Under the pieces are notes generated by a model. That model searched no databases, had not been told where the DNA came from, and was given only the letters and a program-made list of their open reading frames with translations. This document shows, in pieces, positions 25,384 through 33,154 of a stretch of DNA of 33,807 bases. Position numbers and translations under genes: made by a program. This stretch comes from Cyclobacteriaceae bacterium (GTDB taxonomy: Bacteria; Bacteroidota; Bacteroidia; Cytophagales; Cyclobacteriaceae). Each line of letters opens with the position of its first letter. Position 1 is the stretch's first letter. Where the stretch lies: assembly GCA_026989505.1 (NCBI GenBank), contig JALSJF010000012.1:1-33807 (forward strand), written 5' to 3'.

Positions 25384-26151
25384 ATGGCAATAATCACGCT
25401 TACATCAGATTTCGGTCATCGTGATGCCTATGTGGCCATTTTAAAAGCAACACTACTCAAGCTAAACCCCAAAGTTACTCTTCTCGATATCAGCCACGGG
25501 ATAGCCCCCGGCAACCTGGCCCAGGGCGCCTTTGTGCTGAGCTCGGCCTATCAGAATTTTCCTGAAAATACCATACACCTGGTAGCGGTAGATTCACTGG
25601 GTAACCCCGGTAACACGTTTATTGCCACCGAAATCGAGGGGCAATTTTTTGTTGGGGCCGACAACGGCCTGCTGAGCCTGGTCTCGGAGTGGGAACCGGA
25701 AAAAGTGGTACTCCTCAACAACAACACCCCTTCAAGTTTTCCGGCCCGGGACATCATGGCCCCGGCCGCTGCAGAACTGGCCTCGGGGGCTATTTTGGAG
25801 GACCTGGGCCAGGCGTATGACGGAATGAAGAAGTTCCTGAGACGGTCGGTAAAAACTACCAAACAGGAAATTGTTGGCCATGTAGTACATATCGACCACT
25901 ACGGTAACCTGATCACCAATATCCCGCAGCGTGATTTTGATATTCTGTCGCAGGGGAAAAAATATACTATTGGCATTGGCCGTGAATACATTTACCAGAT
26001 ACACACCTCCCCCGCTGAGGTAGATTCCGGGGATTGTTTCGTACTGTTTAACCACCTGGGGCTACTGGAAATAGGCATTAAAAACGGCCATGCCGGCCAA
26101 TTGCTGGGCATGGAGTTTGATAGTTCAATCTGGATAAAATTTAGTGAATGA
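25384..26151 (+). CDS. S-adenosyl-L-methionine hydrolase (adenosine-forming), DUF62 family
   Basis: A 255-residue member of the SAM hydroxide adenosyltransferase (SAM-dependent chlorinase/fluorinase-like) family. The N-terminus ITLTSDFGHRDAYVAILK holds the conserved aspartate, VAVDSLGNPGNTF and FVGADNGLLSLV form the substrate site, and the C-terminal barrel begins near VGHVVHIDHYGNLITNI. Prokaryotic members hydrolyse SAM to adenosine and methionine; the physiological purpose is unclear. The last four bases overlap the next gene (ATGA). Confidence 0.88.
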   Translation: MAIITLTSDFGHRDAYVAILKATLLKLNPKVTLLDISHGIAPGNLAQGAFVLSSAYQNFPENTIHLVAVDSLGNPGNTFIATEIEGQFFVGADNGLLSLVSEWEPEKVVLLNNNTPSSFPARDIMAPAAAELASGAILEDLGQAYDGMKKFLRRSVKTTKQEIVGHVVHIDHYGNLITNIPQRDFDILSQGKKYTIGIGREYIYQIHTSPAEVDSGDCFVLFNHLGLLEIGIKNGHAGQLLGMEFDSSIWIKFSE

Positions 26152-26447
26152 TGTTGATACGCATTGTACGCATGACCTTCCGGCCGGAAGAAAGTCAAAA
26201 TTTTCTGCACCTTTTTGCCGCCACCAGCGATAAGGTGAGAAATTTCCCGGGTTGTCATTACCTGGAGTTGCTCCAGGACTATGATGATCCGCACACCTTT
26301 AGCACCTACAGCAAATGGACGGACGACAAGGCGTTAACTACTTACCGGGAATCTGAATTATTTCACGGGGTATGGGCCAAAACCAAGGCCATGTTTGCCG
26401 CCAAACCCATTGCTTTTTCTTTAAAAAGCCATACCCGGCTGGCGTAA
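26148..26447 (+). CDS. ABM-domain protein (putative quinol monooxygenase)
   Basis: A 99-residue single-domain protein of the dimeric alpha/beta barrel type. Typical are the strand MLIRIVRMTFRPE, the central GCHYLELLQDYDDPHTFSTYSKWTDDKAL and FHGVWAKTKAMFAAKP. Members include quinol monooxygenases and haem-degrading enzymes, but also many of unknown function. Translation is likely coupled to the SAM hydrolase gene through the ATGA overlap. It ends two bases from the end of convergent nosY. Confidence 0.75.
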   Translation: MMLIRIVRMTFRPEESQNFLHLFAATSDKVRNFPGCHYLELLQDYDDPHTFSTYSKWTDDKALTTYRESELFHGVWAKTKAMFAAKPIAFSLKSHTRLA

Positions 26448-26449
26448 GG

Positions 26450-27232
26450 TCAGAAATCCTTCTTCGAGGCTTTGCGGGCAATAAAATAAACGGGAATGAT
26501 CGTCCAGATAACAAGCACCAGCAGGGAACTGAAAATGCCGGCATGGGTACCAAAGAATTTTTGGAAGATGGCCCCCGTATAGCCCAGCAGGGCCGAGATA
26601 TCGAGCTTGAGCAGGATTAATATCCTGGAGAGATCAATGGGGTTAAACATGGTAGCAATAAGGGTGAACTTATCGAGCGGGTAGTCTTCAAAAATGATCA
26701 GGGAGATCAAAAACATGCCATCGTAAATAACGGCCATAAACAGCCAGACCAGGATAGCATAGCCAAAACCTTTGATTTTATTATCGTTACTGAGGGCAAT
26801 ATTATAGGCCAGGGCCACAAAAATCAGGGTAAGGAAGGAGCCGGACAACAGTAGCAGGCCGAAATTAGCCATTTCGGCAGACTGCCAGAGGCCGTAGAAC
26901 ATAAACGGGATACCCAGGCCAATGACCAGGCTGAGCATCAACGACAAAGAAACCCCGAGGTACTGACCGATGAAAATGGTGGTACGCTTGATGGGCTGGG
27001 CCAGCAACAACTCGGTAAATTCGCGCGAGCTGTAAAAATACATGACCCCGAAAATAGTGCCGATCATAGGTGTGAGCACAATAATGATATTCATCAGGGT
27101 AATTACCGATTTGGCAACACTGTTATTCAAAAAGAGCAAAGCAAAGCCCAGCACCAGGTAAAACAGGAAATACACATAGCTCCAGCGGCTACGGATAAGG
27201 TCATAAAAGCTGTATTGCAGTACTTTAATCAT
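26450..27232 (-). CDS. nosY: ABC transporter permease NosY
   Basis: A 260-residue integral membrane protein with about six helices (for example LVLGFALLFL, IIIVLTPMIGTIFGVMYFY and the terminal SSLLVLVIWTIIPVYFIA). It contains the SSREFTELLLAQPIKRTTIFIGQYLG segment common in NosY/ABC-2 permeases. With NosF and NosD it forms the complex that helps assemble the copper-sulphide site (CuZ) of nitrous oxide reductase. The ATG overlaps the nosF stop (ATGA). Last gene of the nos locus. Confidence 0.92.
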   Translation of the reverse strand: MIKVLQYSFYDLIRSRWSYVYFLFYLVLGFALLFLNNSVAKSVITLMNIIIVLTPMIGTIFGVMYFYSSREFTELLLAQPIKRTTIFIGQYLGVSLSLMLSLVIGLGIPFMFYGLWQSAEMANFGLLLLSGSFLTLIFVALAYNIALSNDNKIKGFGYAILVWLFMAVIYDGMFLISLIIFEDYPLDKFTLIATMFNPIDLSRILILLKLDISALLGYTGAIFQKFFGTHAGIFSSLLVLVIWTIIPVYFIARKASKKDF

Positions 27233-27933
27233 TTGTTCTCGGATAAAATAGTGGCGATGGCATGCTCCAGGTCGTTACGGTCGCTTTTTTGCTTAAGTTC
27301 AGCCACGGTACCTTTAAAATAAATATTTCCTTCCAGCAAAAACACAATCTCATCGGCCATGGTTTCCACAAAATCCATGATATGGGTAGTGATGAGAATG
27401 GTTTTACCGGCTTCCCTTTCCTTGCGGATTAAATCTTTTAGGTGCAGCAACGACACCGGGTCCAGGCCGGTAGTCGGCTCATCGAGTATCAGCAGCGGGC
27501 TGTCGAACATAAACGCCAGCACCAGGTTTACCTTTTGCTTGGTGCCCCCCGACAGGTTGCCCAGTTTCTTGTCAAGGAAGGGTTCCAGCCCGAACATGTC
27601 GATCAACTCTGTATCGTTGGCCTGCCGGTTGCGCAGGTTTTTGATCATGTTAATCAACTCGGTTACGGTAATATTATCCGGGAAGCGGGCAATCTGGGGC
27701 AGGTAATCAATGTTTTTCCGGTAATCATATTTTCCTTTGATCACCTCGCCATCAATTTTTATTTCGCCCTGCTGCGGGATGACCATACCGAGGATGCTTT
27801 TGATCAGCGTGGTTTTGCCCGAACCATTGGGCCCCAGAATGGCGAAAATACCCTTATCGGCAATGGTCAGGCTAACGCTGTCGAGCACCTCTACCTTACC
27901 AAACTTTTTATGTAAACCGGTTATTTCAATCAT
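27229..27933 (-). CDS. nosF: ABC transporter ATP-binding protein NosF
   Basis: A 234-residue ATPase. It shows Walker A GPNGSGKTT (residues 34-42), the signature LSGGTKQKV, Walker B LLILDEPTTGLDP and the switch histidine in ITTHIMD. It energises the NosDFY complex at the inner membrane. The start overlaps the nosD end by 8 bases (ATGATTGA). Confidence 0.94.
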   Translation of the reverse strand: MIEITGLHKKFGKVEVLDSVSLTIADKGIFAILGPNGSGKTTLIKSILGMVIPQQGEIKIDGEVIKGKYDYRKNIDYLPQIARFPDNITVTELINMIKNLRNRQANDTELIDMFGLEPFLDKKLGNLSGGTKQKVNLVLAFMFDSPLLILDEPTTGLDPVSLLHLKDLIRKEREAGKTILITTHIMDFVETMADEIVFLLEGNIYFKGTVAELKQKSDRNDLEHAIATILSENK

Positions 27934-29173
27934 TGATTATTTTCATTGAGGGTGAAGTATCCAGTAAATCATCCGGGGTGAATACAGGGGAGACCTTCTC
28001 GGAAAAATTTAAAATATCAATAAACAAACTCCTTAACAGAATAATGGTTTCCGGGGTGCGGTTAACAATATAGGAGAACAATTTTACCGGCCGGTAGGGC
28101 ACATCGCCAATGCCGTCCTTGTCCAGGTCATAGCCGGCATAAGAACTCCAGTAATTGTGGTCAAACAAATTATCGTTCATTTTGGTATTGTAGGAGACAT
28201 CAAAAGAGTTGCTCAAAAAGTCGTTCCCGGTAAAAATATTGGCATAACAGCCGCCTGTAAACTTAACGGCCCAACCATTGCCAACAAACCGGTTGTTTTT
28301 ATAGTTTATCCTGTTGGTACCTTCAATATTTACCCCAATGGTATTTTCTTCAAACAGGTTTTGCTCAATTTCAGCATCATAAATTTCTTTCAGCAACAGG
28401 CCAAACGAGGCTGTTCCCCAGTTTCTAAGAAACTTATTCCGCTTCATGTTGATGAATTTTGAGAACATAACGGCTACGCCAGCCCCGTTGTTGATAAACA
28501 CATTGTCATAATAATCATCATGGTTGGAAAACATAAAATGTAAACCATAGCGGATATTATTGGTGCTGATATTATCCGTTATTAAACTCTCTTCAACAAA
28601 TTCAAGATAGATGCCATCACGTAACCGCGAAAGGTGGTTACCGGTAACCGTGATGTTTTTACAGTGCCAGATATGAATACCATTACCGGAGTTGAACTCT
28701 TCTACCGCCTGACTGGATATGGTATTCTGATGGATAAGGCCATAGTCAGACTTCTGCACATAAATGCCAAAAAAAACATCTTTCAGCACATTATCAGCAA
28801 TAACGAAATAATCGCTGTTGCCAATATGGATAGCCGCAAAATCCTGGGTATAGCTAAGGCCGACATTTTGTAGGACAAAGCCACGCAAGGTAACACTATC
28901 GGATTTTATTTCAACAATACCGGCCAGGTATTGGCCGTCAATAACCGGGGCGTTTTCCCCCAGTAAAACCAATGGCTTGTCAATAATTATGTTGTTTTCT
29001 AAGTAAGTACCGCCTCTAACCAGGATTGTATCGTAAGGGCTGGCCTGCAAGACTGCATCTTTTACAGATTTAACAGCACAGGTGGCACATACCTCTGTTG
29101 TTACCGCAGCCGCTGGTAATGACAACAGTAGAGCCCCAATGAAAATGCCTAAAACAAACCTGAATTGTTTCAT
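27926..29173 (-). CDS. nosD: Nitrous oxide reductase maturation protein NosD
   Basis: A 415-residue periplasmic protein with a signal peptide (cleaved after LSLPAAA). The body is a right-handed beta-helix of CASH/NosD repeats with recurrent N-N and G-x-x-I turns, for example NGIHIWHCKNITVTGNHL and NSFDVSYNTKMNDNLFDHNYWSSY. NosD receives copper and sulphur species for building CuZ. Near the mature N-terminus is a CATC pair (CxxC) that could bind copper. A promoter-like element lies in the 64-bp gap after nosL, so nosDFY may be separately transcribed. Confidence 0.93.
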   Translation of the reverse strand: MKQFRFVLGIFIGALLLSLPAAAVTTEVCATCAVKSVKDAVLQASPYDTILVRGGTYLENNIIIDKPLVLLGENAPVIDGQYLAGIVEIKSDSVTLRGFVLQNVGLSYTQDFAAIHIGNSDYFVIADNVLKDVFFGIYVQKSDYGLIHQNTISSQAVEEFNSGNGIHIWHCKNITVTGNHLSRLRDGIYLEFVEESLITDNISTNNIRYGLHFMFSNHDDYYDNVFINNGAGVAVMFSKFINMKRNKFLRNWGTASFGLLLKEIYDAEIEQNLFEENTIGVNIEGTNRINYKNNRFVGNGWAVKFTGGCYANIFTGNDFLSNSFDVSYNTKMNDNLFDHNYWSSYAGYDLDKDGIGDVPYRPVKLFSYIVNRTPETIILLRSLFIDILNFSEKVSPVFTPDDLLDTSPSMKIIND

Positions 29174-29190
29174 CGTACGAAGTTGCCCGG

Positions 29191-29225
29191 CAAATTTACT
29201 ATTGTTTCAACTATGGTAGTACAAA
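29191..29225 (-). promoter_or_regulatory. Possible internal promoter for nosDFY
   Basis: On the minus strand TTTG (29225-29222), 23 bp and TAAATTTG (29198-29191) resemble the Bacteroidota -33 and -7 elements. The -7 element ends 18 bp before the nosD ATG. Confidence 0.4.
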
Positions 29226-29237
29226 AGCAGGGGACTA

Positions 29238-29666
29238 TTATTCAACTTCCTTTTTAACCGATGCCCAATTATAGAGGGTGCCGCCATGCTCAGCTTTTAC
29301 TGTAGCCGCTTTTTCCTCGCTGCTAAAGCCCGAAAGGAATGCCCCCATAGGACTGGGAATTTCCGGGGAAATTAAATAAACGGCTGTTCGGGCAGGGATC
29401 AGCTTGCCGGGTTCGCTATAGTCATTTATTAAAAAAAGTGCTATATCCGCTTCATTGCGTTGTTTCAAATCGTTAATCATACACTCTATGGCATCATACT
29501 TATAGGCTTTGCCTTTGGCCGTAACAATCTGGGCCGCATGCTGGTTATCAACAATAGTCATTTTACAAAAATGACAGCCATCTTTACCATAATTAATCTC
29601 GGTGGGTTCTACCGAACAGGATATCCCCAATATTAATAGGGTAAGTACAGTCAGTAGGTTTTTCAT
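29238..29666 (-). CDS. nosL: Copper chaperone lipoprotein NosL
   Basis: A 142-residue lipoprotein with the lipobox cysteine at C17 (LGISC). The copper-binding region is CHFCKM (C31, C34, M36), followed by the conserved DAIECM and the MGAFLSGFSS segment. NosL binds Cu(I) and donates it to apo-NosZ or NosDFY outside the cytoplasm. The ATG overlaps the preceding membrane-protein gene by four bases (ATGA). Confidence 0.93.
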   Translation of the reverse strand: MKNLLTVLTLLILGISCSVEPTEINYGKDGCHFCKMTIVDNQHAAQIVTAKGKAYKYDAIECMINDLKQRNEADIALFLINDYSEPGKLIPARTAVYLISPEIPSPMGAFLSGFSSEEKAATVKAEHGGTLYNWASVKKEVE

Positions 29667-30262
29667 GTTATTTCGTTTTTTTGTTCTTCTTTTTTATCAA
29701 CATAAAAGGCAACTAACGACAGCATCATGCCTGAAAAAAGGAAATAGGCCCCGGTAGAGGGGTATGACCTGGCAATAAAGTTGAGGATAACTTCTGTACC
29801 AAACAAGGGCGGCTGATAGTCAAGGGGGTTACCCTGGTCATCAAGAAACTTTATAGCCGCATTTTCATTTAAATTATGGCCATACTCATATTCCCATAAG
29901 TAAAAATCATACATACCGGCTGCCCCCAGGATAGACATCACCACAAACCAGGTAACATATAACCCACGTCTGCCCACAAAACCAATAATAATACCCATTA
30001 CACTCATAGCGATTATCACCTTTGGGAAAATATCAAACTCCGGCATATGCTCTGGAATTTCCTTCATCCCCACATAATGGTTCATCAGGTTAATATTTTT
30101 TATATCGTTCGGCTCCTGGTCGGTTATTTTATTGATCCAGATGTTCATTCCCAGGGGATCAGGATATTGGGGTGCTTCCAGGGTAATATTCCACAATGGG
30201 AATACAAACAGGGCCAATAAGAGCAGTGCCCCTATTATCATTATAGCCTTCGATTTTCTCAT
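29663..30262 (-). CDS. Four-helix membrane protein of the nos locus (NosB-like position)
   Basis: A 199-residue protein with predicted helices at about 6-24, 80-97, 100-118 and 170-187. The large loop after helix 1 (25-79) holds APQYP (30-34), LGMNIWIN (37-44) and NHYVGM (61-66), sequence blocks I associate with membrane proteins beside nosZ and nosL in clade II clusters. No function is established. The loop has methionines and histidines but no cysteines, so copper handling is possible but unproven. It is cut off from nosZ by a terminator hairpin and coupled to nosL by ATGA. Confidence 0.65.
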   Translation of the reverse strand: MRKSKAIMIIGALLLLALFVFPLWNITLEAPQYPDPLGMNIWINKITDQEPNDIKNINLMNHYVGMKEIPEHMPEFDIFPKVIIAMSVMGIIIGFVGRRGLYVTWFVVMSILGAAGMYDFYLWEYEYGHNLNENAAIKFLDDQGNPLDYQPPLFGTEVILNFIARSYPSTGAYFLFSGMMLSLVAFYVDKKEEQKNEIT

Positions 30263-30293
30263 AGCATTAGTATTTAATTGTTTGATACCTTCA

Positions 30294-30352
30294 TAAAAAA
30301 GATAAAGGTGCCGAAATCCTATTTAAGTTGTTGGAACCGGCACCTTTTATCT
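30294..30352 (-). terminator. Strong terminator hairpin after nosZ
   Basis: AGATAAAGGTGCCG (30300-30313) pairs with CGGCACCTTTTATCT (30338-30352) apart from one bulged A, leaving a 24-nt loop. On the minus strand the stem is followed by TTTTTTATGA. It starts 20 bp after the nosZ stop, between nosZ and the accessory genes. Confidence 0.75.
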
Positions 30353-30372
30353 GAATCTAACTAAAAATTCAA

Positions 30373-32337
30373 CTATTCATCGTCCAAAGACCATTTAAGC
30401 GGCACATCAGACCCCTTAGGCGATACCCGCACATACCCCTGCATTTCCTGGTGCAGGGCTGAGCAGAAATCAGTACAATAGAACGGCCACACACCTTCTG
30501 CCGTGGCATCCCAAACAAACGTTTCGGTCTGGCCCGGCATAATTAACATTTCAGAAGTGTTGGCGCCAATCATGCTGATACCATGCGGTACGTCATAGTC
30601 TTGCTCCAGGTTAGTCACATGGAAGTAAACCTTATCCCCCACTTTTATGCCCTCAATATTATCCGGGGCAAAGTGGCTGCGGATCATGGTCATGTAAACA
30701 TGCACGGTGTTGCCATCACGAACAACCTTGGTGTCTTTTTCACTTAATGTAGCGTAAGGGTGCTTGTTCTCTTCAAGTTTATAATACTTTTTAGAATTGG
30801 GGGCCACCAAATCGGCCGGGATACCGGCTGCATAGTGCGGTTCGCCAACCGTAGGGAAGTCCAGCAACAGCTCCATTTTCTCCCCGGTAATATCATAAAG
30901 TTGTGCCGATTGCGTAACCTCGGGGCCGGTAGGCAGGTAGCGGTCTTTGGTGATTTTGTTCATAGCCACCAGGTATTTACCAAAGGGTGCCTGTGAGTTG
31001 CCACCCGGGATCATTAAGTGCCCTACAGAGTAATAGGTAGGCTTTCTGTCCACCACTTCCCAGGTACCCAGTTTCCATTTCACTACCTCAGAAGAAATAA
31101 AGAAAGTGGTATAGGCATTACCCTTGCCATCAAACTCGGTGTGCAACGGCCCTAAACCCGGCTGTACAACTGTTCCGGCCAGTACGTCTTCGAAGTTAAG
31201 GATAGGAATACCATAGGCATCCCCGGCAAACTTCTCGTTCTTAATAGCCTCAAGCATTTTCGTAAACGAGTGAACCGTAACATTGGCCGAAAGCTTACCA
31301 CTACCAACAATGTACTCACCCGAAGGGTCAACATCGCAACCGTGTGGCGATTTTGGCATCGGCATGAAGTAAACCAGACCCGGTAATTTAGACGGATCGA
31401 GGATTTTAACTTCTTTTTCCCAGATAGTCTTGGCGCTATGGGTTTCCTCATCATAAATATTGTGGGCATAGTTGGTCTTCATGGTTTCAAATTTGCCCTC
31501 CTTGATGTACTCTTCGGCTTTTTTCCAGTTAACGGCAGCCACAAAATCCTTGTCCCTTTGCGAAGCGTTAACCTCTAACAAGGTATGGGCTTCCTCGGTA
31601 TTGTAGGTGGTATAAAAGAACCAGCCATGTGATTTCCCGCGGCCAGGGTGTGCTTTGTCGTAGTCAAAGCCCGGCATCATAATTTGAAAGGCAATATTCA
31701 TTTCACCCGTTTCCGGATCAACTTTTAAGAAAGAGAGCGCCCCTTTAAAGTTACCTTTATATTCATTAATCGGCATGTCCCTTTGCGGTACGGGTACGGC
31801 AAAGCGTGTTCCGGCAATCACGTACTCGGTATTGTCGGTAACATAAGAAGAACTATGGTTACCGGCACTATTGGGGATTTCTATAATCTCCTCTGTTTCA
31901 AACGTAGTCAGGTCAACACGGGCAATACGGGGGGTATTGTTTTCGTTAACAAACACCCAGCGGCCATCCAGCTTGCCATTGGTTTGCGAAATGTCGGGGT
32001 GGTGCAAATCCCCCCACGGAATGAAACCATAAGAAGTGTTTAGCATAGGTTTGGTTTCTTCATTAAAACCATAAGCTTTTTCCGCATCAACCGAAAAGAC
32101 CGGAATAACTTTAAACAACCTGCCTGACGGAAGCCCGTAAACAGCCAGTTGGCCATTAAAACCTCCCGAAATAAAGGCATAGAACTCATCGTGCTCTCCC
32201 GGGGCAACATATACCCTTTCGGCCAGGTTACCACCTAAAGCTCCCTGGTTACCCTTTTTTGAGCTGCCGGTATTGCAACTTGTTAGTGAGACGGCACCAA
32301 CAACAGCGAACAGTAATAAATAATTAAAGAATTTCAT
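30373..32337 (-). CDS. nosZ: Nitrous oxide reductase, Sec-type lipoprotein (clade II-like)
   Basis: A 654-residue enzyme reducing N2O to N2. There is no twin-arginine motif; instead a Sec lipoprotein signal ends in LTSC with C21 as lipid site. A seven-bladed propeller supplies CuZ histidines, visible in DLHHPD, GNHSSS, KSHGW, YAHN, SPHGCD, PLHTEF and EPHYA. The C-terminal cupredoxin domain has the CuA ligands H585 (DVPHGI) and C621, C625, H629 and M632 (YCTDFCSALHQEM). All copper ligands appear intact. The Sec signal and the gene context fit clade II. It lies 33 bp after the FAS1 gene and probably shares its promoter. Confidence 0.96.
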   Translation of the reverse strand: MKFFNYLLLFAVVGAVSLTSCNTGSSKKGNQGALGGNLAERVYVAPGEHDEFYAFISGGFNGQLAVYGLPSGRLFKVIPVFSVDAEKAYGFNEETKPMLNTSYGFIPWGDLHHPDISQTNGKLDGRWVFVNENNTPRIARVDLTTFETEEIIEIPNSAGNHSSSYVTDNTEYVIAGTRFAVPVPQRDMPINEYKGNFKGALSFLKVDPETGEMNIAFQIMMPGFDYDKAHPGRGKSHGWFFYTTYNTEEAHTLLEVNASQRDKDFVAAVNWKKAEEYIKEGKFETMKTNYAHNIYDEETHSAKTIWEKEVKILDPSKLPGLVYFMPMPKSPHGCDVDPSGEYIVGSGKLSANVTVHSFTKMLEAIKNEKFAGDAYGIPILNFEDVLAGTVVQPGLGPLHTEFDGKGNAYTTFFISSEVVKWKLGTWEVVDRKPTYYSVGHLMIPGGNSQAPFGKYLVAMNKITKDRYLPTGPEVTQSAQLYDITGEKMELLLDFPTVGEPHYAAGIPADLVAPNSKKYYKLEENKHPYATLSEKDTKVVRDGNTVHVYMTMIRSHFAPDNIEGIKVGDKVYFHVTNLEQDYDVPHGISMIGANTSEMLIMPGQTETFVWDATAEGVWPFYCTDFCSALHQEMQGYVRVSPKGSDVPLKWSLDDE

Positions 32338-32370
32338 ATCGCATTATATTTAGTTTATTCAAAATAAGTA

Positions 32371-32955
32371 TTATTCGGATTTAGGTAAGATTACTTCATC
32401 GATAACATTGATGATGCCATTGGATGTTTGAATGGAGGCTAACACCTTAATGCCATTGATATATACATCATCACCTTCTACCGTAACATCAAGATAGTCT
32501 CCGGTAGCCATGTATAATTTACGGCCTTTACGCGCCTCTTTCTTCAGGTCGTCAATAGCATACGAGCCCGGGGCGGCATGGCGGGTTAAAATAGTAGCCA
32601 ATTGCTGCTTGTTTTCAGGTTTTAACAGGTTTTCTACCGTGCCTGCCGGTAATTTTTCAAAAGCCGCATTGGTAGGGGCAAAAACCGTAAGCGGGCCGGC
32701 ATTTACCAGTACATGCTCAATTTCTGCTGCCTGTACGGCCGCTACCAGGGTAGTGTGGTCCGGTGAACCGATAGCTACCTGCAGAATATTGGGGGCTGAT
32801 TCGTTATCAACCACCGAAGCCTGGCCCTTAGGCGTGTTTTTCAATATGTCGGCATCGGCAGCGCCAGCCTGGCTGGTCTCATCGGTGCCGCCAGAACATG
32901 CACCCAGGAAAATTAAGGCGGATGCAATAAACAAGGTGTAAATTAAAGATTTCAT
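32371..32955 (-). CDS. Fasciclin (FAS1) domain lipoprotein
   Basis: A 194-residue lipoprotein with lipobox LGAC (C20). After a low-complexity linker (about 23-55) a single FAS1 domain fills residues 56-192, with LVAAVQAAEIEHVLVNAGPLTVFAPTNAAFEKLP (FAS1 box 1, 71-103) and NGIINVIDEVILP (box 2). FAS1 domains usually mediate adhesion or protein contact. Here it is the first gene of the nos transcript, 33 bp ahead of nosZ, which suggests a role with the reductase, for example as an outer-leaf partner. This link is inferred from position only. Confidence 0.88.
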   Translation of the reverse strand: MKSLIYTLFIASALIFLGACSGGTDETSQAGAADADILKNTPKGQASVVDNESAPNILQVAIGSPDHTTLVAAVQAAEIEHVLVNAGPLTVFAPTNAAFEKLPAGTVENLLKPENKQQLATILTRHAAPGSYAIDDLKKEARKGRKLYMATGDYLDVTVEGDDVYINGIKVLASIQTSNGIINVIDEVILPKSE

Positions 32956-32975
32956 GGTGTTTAGGTTTATGTTAA

Positions 32976-33008
32976 CTAAGTTAGAATGTTGTCAAAATTT
33001 GTGCTCAC
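32976..33008 (-). other. Possible 10-codon leader ORF and purine-rich tract in the nos leader
   Basis: A GTG opens ten codons (MSTNFDNILT) ending in TAG, 20 bp before the FAS1 gene. Upstream lies a purine-rich run with AAGGAGGA (33031-33024) and GAGGGGGA next to the GTG. Bacteroidota genes rarely use such sites, so it stands out, but translation is unproven. Confidence 0.2.
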
Positions 33009-33031
33009 TCCCCCTCTCGTCTATCCTCCTT

Positions 33032-33115
33032 AAAATTAAGAATAATTGGTCGAAAATTGCGTGAGATTTTTGCTTCATGTTTGATAATTGTTTTATTTAG
33101 CAAAATTAAGATAAT
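33032..33115. repeat. Direct repeat pair in the nos-rrf2 intergenic region
   Basis: AAAATTAAGAATAAT (33032-33046) and AAAATTAAGATAAT (33102-33115) differ by one base and start 70 bp apart. The second copy overlaps a minus-strand -7 element TAATTTTG (33108-33101). They are candidate binding sites for the Rrf2-family regulator or another factor controlling the nos genes. Confidence 0.45.
33101..33108 (-). promoter_or_regulatory. Possible -7 element for the FAS1-nosZ transcript
   Basis: TAATTTTG on the minus strand fits TAnnTTTG and implies a leader of about 140 nt before the FAS1 gene. No -33 TTTG is at the normal distance, as may be expected of a regulated promoter. Confidence 0.35.
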
Positions 33116-33154
33116 AAGACTTTTATATCCTAATTTATTTTACTGATTTTCGTC

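Noticed and set aside
33069-33100. FNR/CRP-type site suggested by TTGAT at 33081
   Set aside because: No matching ATCAA half-site at the required spacing.
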